From contig CAMNSA010000001.1 of NCBI GenBank assembly GCA_946554335.1, forward strand, positions 241,838 to 305,837: a stretch of 64,000 nucleotides of DNA, read 5' to 3'. The notes beneath the pieces are model-generated. The model was given only the letters and a program-made list of their open reading frames with translations. It ran no database searches and was not told the origin of the DNA. This DNA is from an uncultured Neglectibacter sp. (lineage in GTDB: Bacteria; Bacillota; Clostridia; Oscillospirales; Acutalibacteraceae). The translations under genes were made by a program, and so were the position numbers. Numbering within the stretch: the first letter of the stretch is position 1; every line of letters begins with the position of its first letter. Below are positions 57,550 through 64,000 of this stretch, in pieces.

Positions 57550-60500
57550 ATGCCGCTGGATAAAAGGATCAAAAAGGTTTTGGTGATCGGCTCCGGCCCA
57601 ATCGTGATCGGTCAGGCCGCGGAATTTGATTACGCGGGAACTCAGGCCTGCCGGGCACTGAGAGAGGACGGCATTGAGATCGTGCTGGTCAACTCCAACC
57701 CCGCCACCATTATGACGGATCAGGCCATGGCCGATAAGATCTATATCGAGCCTTTGACCCTCACCACCGTCAAACGCATCATTGAAAAGGAAAGGCCGGA
57801 CAGCATCCTTTCCGGTTTTGGAGGACAGACGGGGCTGACGCTTTCCATGCAGCTTGCCAAAGAGGGCTTTTTGGAGAAGCACCATGTGCGCCTTTTGGGA
57901 GCTTCCCCGGAAACCATCGACAAGGCGGAGGACAGGCAGATCTTCAAGGATACCATGGAGAAGATCGGGCAGCCCTGCATCCCCTCCAAGGTGGTCACCA
58001 CCGTGGAGGACGCGGCCAGCTTTGCAGAGGAGATCGGCTACCCCGTCATCATCCGCCCCGCCTTTACCCTGGGCGGCACCGGCGGCGGGATCGTGGAGAA
58101 TATCGACGAGCTCAGAGAGGTGGCCGCCAACGGTCTGGCCCTCTCTCCCATCACCCAAATTTTGGTGGAGAAGAGCATCGCGGGCTGGAAGGAGATCGAG
58201 TTCGAGGTGGTGCGGGACCGAAATGGGAACACCATCACCGTCTGTTCCATGGAGAATATGGATCCGGTGGGCGTGCACACGGGAGATTCCATTGTCATCG
58301 CCCCGGCCGTGACCCTTTCGGACAAGGAATATCAGATGCTGCGCTCTGCGGCGCGGGAGATCATTAACGAGCTGGGGGTAGAGGGAGGCTGCAACTGTCA
58401 GTTTGCCCTGCATCCCACCTCCTTTGAGTACGCGGTGATCGAGGTAAATCCCCGGGTGTCCCGTTCCTCCGCTCTGGCCTCCAAGGCCACGGGCTATCCC
58501 ATCGCCAAGGTGGCCACCAAGATCGCCATCGGCTATACGCTGGACGAGATCAAAAACGCGGTCACCGGCGTCACCTATGCCGCCTTTGAGCCCTCTGTGG
58601 ACTATGTGGCGGTGAAGTTCCCCAAATGGCCCTTTGACAAATTCGTGTATGCCAAGCGGGACCTGGGCACCCAGATGAAGGCCACCGGCGAGGTGATGAG
58701 TATTGCGGATTCCTTTGAAATGGCCCTGATGAAGGCGGTCAGAGGCGCGGAGATCTCTCTCAATACACTGAATCTGCCCAAGTTCCAGACAGAGGAGGAC
58801 GAGGCCCTCTGGAAGATCGCCATCCACGCCACCGACGAGCGGCTTTTCGCGGTTTACGAGCTCCTGAAGCGGGGCGTCACGGTAGATGAGCTCCACGAGG
58901 AGACCATGATCGACTGCTGGTTCCTCGAAAAGCTCATGAACCTGATTTCCTACGAGCGGGAGCTTCAGAAAGGGGAGCTCACTGAAGAGCTTTACACCAG
59001 AGGAAAGAAGCTGGGGTACCCGGACGCCGCCATTGAGCAGCTTTCCGGCTGTAAGGTGGAGTTTGAGAGAAAACCCACCTTTAAGATGGTGGATACCTGC
59101 GCGGGAGAATTCGCCGCCCATACCCCTTATTTCTATGCCACCTACGATACCGAAGAGTCCGGCGGAGAGGACGAGGCGCTGGAATTTATCGGCGCGGGAA
59201 AGCAGGGGAAAAAGACAGTGGTAGTGCTGGGCTCCGGGCCCATCCGTATCGGCCAGGGCATCGAGTTCGACTACGCCAGCGTTCACTGCGTCATGTCCCT
59301 GCAGCAGCTGGGGTATGAGGTCGTTATCATCAACAATAATCCGGAAACGGTCTCAACGGATTTCGACACGGCGGATCGACTCTATTTTGAGCCCCTCTCC
59401 CCGGAGGATGTGATGGATATTATCCGAATCGAGAAGCCGCTGGGCGTGGTGGTGGCATTCGGCGGCCAAACGGCCATCAAGCTGACCAAGACTCTGGCAG
59501 AAAACGGGATCACCATTCTGGGCGCTTCGGCGGACACCATCGATATGGCGGAGGACAGAGAGCGCTTCGACGACCTTCTGGAGCGCTCTCACATCAAGCG
59601 CCCCAAGGGCTTTACCATAATGACCTGCGAGGAGGCTTTAAACGCCGCCCAGACCCTGGGCTATCCCGTTCTGATGCGCCCCTCCTATGTGCTGGGGGGC
59701 CAGAACATGATCATCGCCTACTGCGATGAGGATATCCAGGAGTATATGGCCATCATCCTCAGCCACAAGCAGGATAATCCCGTGCTCATCGACAAATATC
59801 TCTCCGGCATGGAGATCGAGGTGGACGCCATCTGCGACGGGGAGGATATCCTGATTCCCGGCATCATGGAGCATGTGGAGCGCACCGGCATCCATTCCGG
59901 CGACAGCATCGCGGTGTATCCCGCCTCCGATATCGACGACGACATGAGCACCAGGATCATCTCCACCACTCAGACCCTGTGCAGAGAGCTTCGGGGCATT
60001 GGGCTTATCAATTTGCAGTATATCATCATGGACGGGGAGATCTATGTGATCGAGGTGAATCCCAGAGCCTCCCGGACCGTGCCCTATATCAGCAAGGTCA
60101 CCGGCGTCCCCATGTGTGATCTGGCCACCAAGGTGAGCCTGGGCTATAAGCTCAGGGACCTGGGCTTCGGCACAGGGCTTTACAAGCCCTCTCCCTATGT
60201 GGCAGTGAAGGTGCCGGTGTTCTCCTTTGAGAAGCTGACGGATGTGGACACCCACCTGGGGCCGGAGATGAAGTCTACCGGCGAGGTGCTGGGCGTTGGA
60301 AATAATCTGGAGGAAGCCCTCTATAAGGGGCTGATCGCTTCCGGCCATAAAATGACCAAGGGCGGCGGCGTGTTTATCACCGTGCGGGACCAGGACAAGC
60401 CGGAGATCGGGGAGATCGCCAAGAAGTTCGCGAAAATGGGCTTCGAGCTGTACGCCACCACCGGCACTGCCATGGTGCTGTTCAAGGTGGGCCTCTCGGT

Positions 60501-61632
60501 GAAAATTGTGGATAAGATCCACGAGAGCTCCGTCAACACCATTACCCTGCTGGAAAGCGGCAAGGTGAACTATGTGATCTCCACCTCCGCCAAGGGCAGA
60601 AATCCGGCGCGGGACAGCGTGAAGATCCGCCGCAAGGCAAGCCTTTTAGGGATCCCCTGCCTGACGGCTTTGGATACGGCCAATGCCCTGGCGGATTCCC
60701 TGATGAGCCGGTACACCCCGGAGAATACGGAAATTCTCGACATCAACAACCTGAAGCAGGAGAAGCAGAAGCTGCACTTCACCAAGATGTCTGCCTGCTC
60801 CAACGACTATATCTATATCAACTGCTTTGAGGAGGAGAACCGCGTTTCCTCCCCCGAGTTTTTGTCCATCTACCTTTCGGACCGGCACAACGGCGTGGGC
60901 GGCGACGGCGTGATCCTGATCTGCCCCTCCGACAGGGCCGACGCCCAGATGCGGATGTTCAATCTGGACGGCAGCGAGGGGATGATGTGCGGAAACGGCA
61001 TCCGCTGCGTGGCGAAATACCTGTTTGACAACGGGATCGCCAAGGGCGAGCAGGCAGGCCCGGGACGCCATGTGCTGCATATCGACACCAAGAGCGGCGT
61101 CAAGGAATGTACGGTCACAACGAAAAACGGCCTGGTCTCCAAGGTGACGGTGGACATGGGGAAGGCGGAGCTCTCTCCGGAAAAGGTCCCTGTGCGTCTG
61201 GAGGGCGACCGGGTGGTGGACAAGCCCATCTCGGTGGACGGCAATGTGTACCGCATTACCTGCTGTTCCATGGGCAATCCGCACTGCACGGTGTTCGTGC
61301 CCTCGGTGGATAAGTTGGATCTCCAGGAGCTGGGGCCCAAGTTCGAGCATGATCCTCTGTTCCCGGAGCGTGTCAACGTGGGCTTTGTAGAGGTGATCGA
61401 CGAAACAACCCTGAAGGCGAGGATCTGGGAGCGGGGCAGCGGAGAGACCATGGCCTGCGGTACCGGGACCTGCGCCGCGGTGGTGGCCGCCACCCTCAAC
61501 GGCTTCTGCGAAAAGGACAAAGAGATTCGGGTCATTTTGAAGGGCGGAGAGCTCAAGATCCGCTATACGGATGAGAAGGTTCTGATGACAGGAAAGGCGG
61601 AAACGATATACAGCGGCACGGTAGAGGTGTAA
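57550..61632 (+). CDS. carB: Carbamoyl-phosphate synthase large subunit fused to diaminopimelate epimerase
   Basis: The 1360-residue fusion has a full CarB (1-1070): first ATP-grasp half (GSGPIVIGQAAEFDYAGTQ), oligomerisation region (about 400-550), second ATP-grasp half (from about 555) and the allosteric MGS domain (about 934-1070). A linker of a few residues leads into a complete DapF domain (1074-1360) with both catalytic cysteines, C1147 (MMCGNGIRC) and C1303 (MACGTGTC). The DapF start reads TKMSACSNDYIY instead of the usual KMHGxGNDY, so a substrate-contacting stretch is altered. No stop codon separates the parts. CarB makes carbamoyl phosphate for pyrimidines and arginine. Confidence 0.97.
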   Translation: MPLDKRIKKVLVIGSGPIVIGQAAEFDYAGTQACRALREDGIEIVLVNSNPATIMTDQAMADKIYIEPLTLTTVKRIIEKERPDSILSGFGGQTGLTLSMQLAKEGFLEKHHVRLLGASPETIDKAEDRQIFKDTMEKIGQPCIPSKVVTTVEDAASFAEEIGYPVIIRPAFTLGGTGGGIVENIDELREVAANGLALSPITQILVEKSIAGWKEIEFEVVRDRNGNTITVCSMENMDPVGVHTGDSIVIAPAVTLSDKEYQMLRSAAREIINELGVEGGCNCQFALHPTSFEYAVIEVNPRVSRSSALASKATGYPIAKVATKIAIGYTLDEIKNAVTGVTYAAFEPSVDYVAVKFPKWPFDKFVYAKRDLGTQMKATGEVMSIADSFEMALMKAVRGAEISLNTLNLPKFQTEEDEALWKIAIHATDERLFAVYELLKRGVTVDELHEETMIDCWFLEKLMNLISYERELQKGELTEELYTRGKKLGYPDAAIEQLSGCKVEFERKPTFKMVDTCAGEFAAHTPYFYATYDTEESGGEDEALEFIGAGKQGKKTVVVLGSGPIRIGQGIEFDYASVHCVMSLQQLGYEVVIINNNPETVSTDFDTADRLYFEPLSPEDVMDIIRIEKPLGVVVAFGGQTAIKLTKTLAENGITILGASADTIDMAEDRERFDDLLERSHIKRPKGFTIMTCEEALNAAQTLGYPVLMRPSYVLGGQNMIIAYCDEDIQEYMAIILSHKQDNPVLIDKYLSGMEIEVDAICDGEDILIPGIMEHVERTGIHSGDSIAVYPASDIDDDMSTRIISTTQTLCRELRGIGLINLQYIIMDGEIYVIEVNPRASRTVPYISKVTGVPMCDLATKVSLGYKLRDLGFGTGLYKPSPYVAVKVPVFSFEKLTDVDTHLGPEMKSTGEVLGVGNNLEEALYKGLIASGHKMTKGGGVFITVRDQDKPEIGEIAKKFAKMGFELYATTGTAMVLFKVGLSVKIVDKIHESSVNTITLLESGKVNYVISTSAKGRNPARDSVKIRRKASLLGIPCLTALDTANALADSLMSRYTPENTEILDINNLKQEKQKLHFTKMSACSNDYIYINCFEEENRVSSPEFLSIYLSDRHNGVGGDGVILICPSDRADAQMRMFNLDGSEGMMCGNGIRCVAKYLFDNGIAKGEQAGPGRHVLHIDTKSGVKECTVTTKNGLVSKVTVDMGKAELSPEKVPVRLEGDRVVDKPISVDGNVYRITCCSMGNPHCTVFVPSVDKLDLQELGPKFEHDPLFPERVNVGFVEVIDETTLKARIWERGSGETMACGTGTCAAVVAATLNGFCEKDKEIRVILKGGELKIRYTDEKVLMTGKAETIYSGTVEV

Positions 61633-61686
61633 GCTGTTTTCCGTATCAATCAATTCACTTGCCCGGGAAAAGGAGGGATCTGACGG

Positions 61687-62538
61687 ATGGAACGAAAGCT
61701 TTCTTTTGTGAAAATGCACGGCTGCGGGAACGACTATATTTACTTCGACTGCTTTGAAGACCCTGTCATGCGGCCGGAGGAGCTTTCCAGGCATCTGTCA
61801 GACCGCCACAAGGGCATCGGAGGAGACGGCATCGTGCTCATCTGTCCCTCCGAGAGGGGCGACGCCCGGATGCGCATGTTCAATCTGGACGGCAGCGAGG
61901 GAAAAATGTGCGGCAACGCCATTCGCTGCGTGTCCAAATACCTGTGGGAAAGCGGCCGGGTGAGAAAAGAGGAAATTTTGATCGAGACCTTAAGCGGACT
62001 GAAAACCTGCCGGGTACATCCCCGGGGGGAGAAGGTGTTTTCCGTCACGGTGGATATGGGCAGGGCGGAGTTTGCTCCCGCAGGAATCCCGGTAAAGCTT
62101 CCCGGAGAGGAAGTGATCGGCCGGGAAACCCGGGTGGCGGGCGGAAGCTATGAGATCACCTGCGTTTCCATGGGGAACCCCCACTGTGTGGTGTTTGGGG
62201 AGGACCCGGAAAAGCTTCCTTTGGAGGAATTGGGTCCCCGGTTCGAGCATGATCCTCTGTTCCCGGAGCAGGTCAACACGGAATTTGTGCAGGTGCTCGG
62301 TCCCCATAACCTGAAAATGCGGGTGTGGGAGCGGGGCAGTGGAGAGACTATGGCCTGCGGAACCGGCGCCTGCGCTGCAGTGGCCGCAGCTGTGAGAAAC
62401 GGTCATTGCCCGGAGGGAGAAGATATCGCGGTACAGCTGCCCGGCGGAGAGCTTGTGATCAACTTTACTGACCGGCGGGTCCTGATGACCGGCGAGGCGG
62501 CAGAGGTGTTTCGCGGAACCGTTTTGATAGACGCTTGA
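61687..62538 (+). CDS. dapF: Diaminopimelate epimerase (free-standing)
   Basis: The 283-residue enzyme interconverts LL- and meso-diaminopimelate for lysine and peptidoglycan. Catalytic cysteines are C75 (KMCGNAIRC) and C224 (MACGTGAC); the start has the canonical [13 protein letters not shown]. It is similar over its whole length to the DapF domain fused to CarB, showing a local duplication. AAGGAGGG precedes the start, and pyrG follows after 13 bases. Confidence 0.96.
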   Translation: MERKLSFVKMHGCGNDYIYFDCFEDPVMRPEELSRHLSDRHKGIGGDGIVLICPSERGDARMRMFNLDGSEGKMCGNAIRCVSKYLWESGRVRKEEILIETLSGLKTCRVHPRGEKVFSVTVDMGRAEFAPAGIPVKLPGEEVIGRETRVAGGSYEITCVSMGNPHCVVFGEDPEKLPLEELGPRFEHDPLFPEQVNTEFVQVLGPHNLKMRVWERGSGETMACGTGACAAVAAAVRNGHCPEGEDIAVQLPGGELVINFTDRRVLMTGEAAEVFRGTVLIDA

Positions 62539-62551
62539 GGGAGGAAAAGCC

Positions 62552-64000
62552 ATGTCAAAATATATCTTTGTCACAGGCGGCGTGGTCTCGGGTCTCGGAA
62601 AAGGCATTACCGCCGCGTCGTTGGGAAGACTGTTAAAGGCGAGGGGCCTGAAGGTGGCTGCTCAGAAGCTGGACCCTTACATCAATGTGGACCCCGGCAC
62701 CATGAGCCCCTATCAGCACGGAGAGGTCTATGTCACGGAGGACGGCCTGGAAACGGATCTGGACCTGGGCCACTACGAGCGGTTCATCGATGAGGATCTG
62801 AACAAATTCTCCAATCTCACCACCGGAAAGGTCTACTGGAATGTGCTCAACAAGGAGCGCCGAGGGGAGTATCTGGGAGAGACGGTCCAGGCCATTCCCC
62901 ATATCACCGGCGAGATCAAAAGCTTTATCTACAATGTGGGCAGCCACTCCAACGCAGACGTGGTGATCACCGAGATCGGCGGCACTGTGGGCGATATTGA
63001 AAGCCAGCCCTTTCTGGAGGCCATCCGTCAGGTAGGACAGGAGGTAGGCGGGGACAACTCCCTCTTTATCCATGTGACCCTGGTGCCCTATTTAAAAGGC
63101 TCCGGCGAGCACAAGTCAAAACCCACCCAGCACTCTGTGAAGGAGCTGCAGTCCATGGGCATCAAGCCCGATATCATTGTGCTGCGGACAGATGAGCCCA
63201 TTGTGGATAAGAGCATCTTCAAGAAGATCGCCCTGTTTTGCAATGTGTGGCCGGACTGTGTCATTGAAAACCTGACCATTCCGGTTTTATACGAGGCCCC
63301 CATCATGCTGGAGAAAAGCCATTTTTCCGACATCGTTTGCCGGAAGCTGAAGCTGGCCTCCCCCGATCCGGATCTCAGCGACTGGATCGCGATGGTGGAG
63401 AAGATCCGGAATCGGAAAAAGACGGTGCGGATTGCTCTGGTGGGCAAGTATGTGAAGCTTCACGACGCCTATCTCTCCGTTATGGAAGCGCTGCGCCACG
63501 CGGGGTACGACTATGGGGCCAAGGTGGAGATCGACTGGGTGGATTCCGAGACACTCACGCCGGAAAATGTCTCTTCCCGCCTGAAGGACTGTCATGGGAT
63601 CCTCATTCCCGGCGGGTTCGGCAGCCGGGGCATCGAGGGGATGATCTCAGCCGCCCGGTTGGCAAGAGAAAACGATATCCCTTACTTAGGGATCTGCCTG
63701 GGGATGCAAATCGCCGTCATCGAGTTCTGCCGGCATGTGTGCGGTATTCCCGACGCCAACTCCGGCGAGTTTGACGAATACGGCCTACACAAGGTCATTG
63801 ATTTTATGCCGGACCAGAACAAGGAGATCAATAAGGGCGGCACCCTGCGTTTGGGCAGCTATCCCTGCAAGATCAAGCCCGGCACAAAAATGATGGAATG
63901 TTATGGGCAGGAGCTGATCCGCGAGCGCCACCGCCATCGGTATGAATTCAACAACGATTACCGGGAGACCGTGGAGAAGGCCGGCATGGTGATTTCCGGC
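62552..64000 (+). CDS. pyrG: CTP synthase, cut off by the window end
   Basis: The first 483 codons are present; the C-terminus lies beyond the window. The enzyme aminates UTP to CTP with glutamine. The synthetase domain has [16 protein letters not shown] (P-loop), [25 protein letters not shown] and [21 protein letters not shown]; the glutaminase domain begins near 290 with the nucleophile C in [14 protein letters not shown] lies before the ATG at 62552. It continues the dapF transcription unit. Confidence 0.97.
   Translation, partial: MSKYIFVTGGVVSGLGKGITAASLGRLLKARGLKVAAQKLDPYINVDPGTMSPYQHGEVYVTEDGLETDLDLGHYERFIDEDLNKFSNLTTGKVYWNVLNKERRGEYLGETVQAIPHITGEIKSFIYNVGSHSNADVVITEIGGTVGDIESQPFLEAIRQVGQEVGGDNSLFIHVTLVPYLKGSGEHKSKPTQHSVKELQSMGIKPDIIVLRTDEPIVDKSIFKKIALFCNVWPDCVIENLTIPVLYEAPIMLEKSHFSDIVCRKLKLASPDPDLSDWIAMVEKIRNRKKTVRIALVGKYVKLHDAYLSVMEALRHAGYDYGAKVEIDWVDSETLTPENVSSRLKDCHGILIPGGFGSRGIEGMISAARLARENDIPYLGICLGMQIAVIEFCRHVCGIPDANSGEFDEYGLHKVIDFMPDQNKEINKGGTLRLGSYPCKIKPGTKMMECYGQELIRERHRHRYEFNNDYRETVEKAGMVISG

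Noticed and set aside
57169..59286. A 705-codon minus-strand frame opposite carB
   Set aside because: A shadow of the CarB reading frame; the composition is atypical and no motif is present.

Overview
The window looks like a chromosomal segment of a Gram-positive anaerobic Clostridium-class bacterium, most likely of the Oscillospirales/Ruminococcaceae group (family-level placement is inference). Supporting signs are strong AGGAGG-type ribosome sites, perfect TTGACA-17-TATAAT promoters, SLH-domain surface proteins, a type III glutamine synthetase, a domain-permuted GH3 beta-glucosidase, and a TnpV/MobC/MOBP-relaxase mobilizable element. All family names come from recognising the translated sequence; no database was searched, and residue numbers were counted by hand.

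Region 1 (about 200-19,600) is an integrated mobilizable element, visibly AT-richer than the flanks. It sits against a complete tRNA-Ser(CGA) at the left and a 3'-half tRNA-Ser-like fragment at the right. The left arm (minus strand) carries the transfer and maintenance module: HTH protein, AAA ATPase, a candidate oriT, MobC, a relaxase split by a frameshift at an A8 tract, a ParB-like protein and a tyrosine integrase. The right arm carries TnpV, a 48-aa coupled ORF and a double-HTH protein. Copies of GTTCTTTCC flank both ends like integrase arm sites. The cargo between them (6,093-17,916, all plus strand) reads as a defence island: a DUF6076 protein, an HTH protein, two Fic proteins, a GmrSD-like DUF262/DUF1524 nuclease, an abortive-infection protein, two tandem EcoRI-type adenine methyltransferases each broken by one in-frame stop, a DUF262-HNH nuclease, and a tightly coupled DUF6414-like/AAA+ pair that may be an uncharacterised two-gene system.

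Region 2 (19,600-45,100) is GC-richer chromosome with carbohydrate and envelope genes: two paralogous type-B carboxylesterases, LacZ (GH2), a large fused membrane glycosyltransferase, a TIM-barrel sugar isomerase-like protein, a TetR-ABC operon, a PadR-DUF1700-DUF4097 operon behind a perfect palindrome, the GH3 enzyme and a NodB deacetylase with SLH repeats. Two small decayed loci lie here (a truncated P-loop gene and a NimA-like gene with a C6 frameshift).

Region 3 (45,300-64,000) is a nitrogen and glutamine supercluster: an Amt-PII fusion, glutamine synthetase III, a three-gene split ferredoxin-type glutamate synthase, a glutamine synthetase-like protein that has lost several metal ligands, an ANTAR RNA-binding regulator, PurF, CarA, a CarB fused at its C-terminus to a diaminopimelate epimerase, a second free-standing DapF and PyrG (cut by the window edge). 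PurF, CarA and PyrG all consume glutamine, so ammonium uptake, glutamine synthesis and glutamine spending lie together. The first genes have strong promoters with hairpin-containing leaders, and the ANTAR protein suggests control by antitermination.
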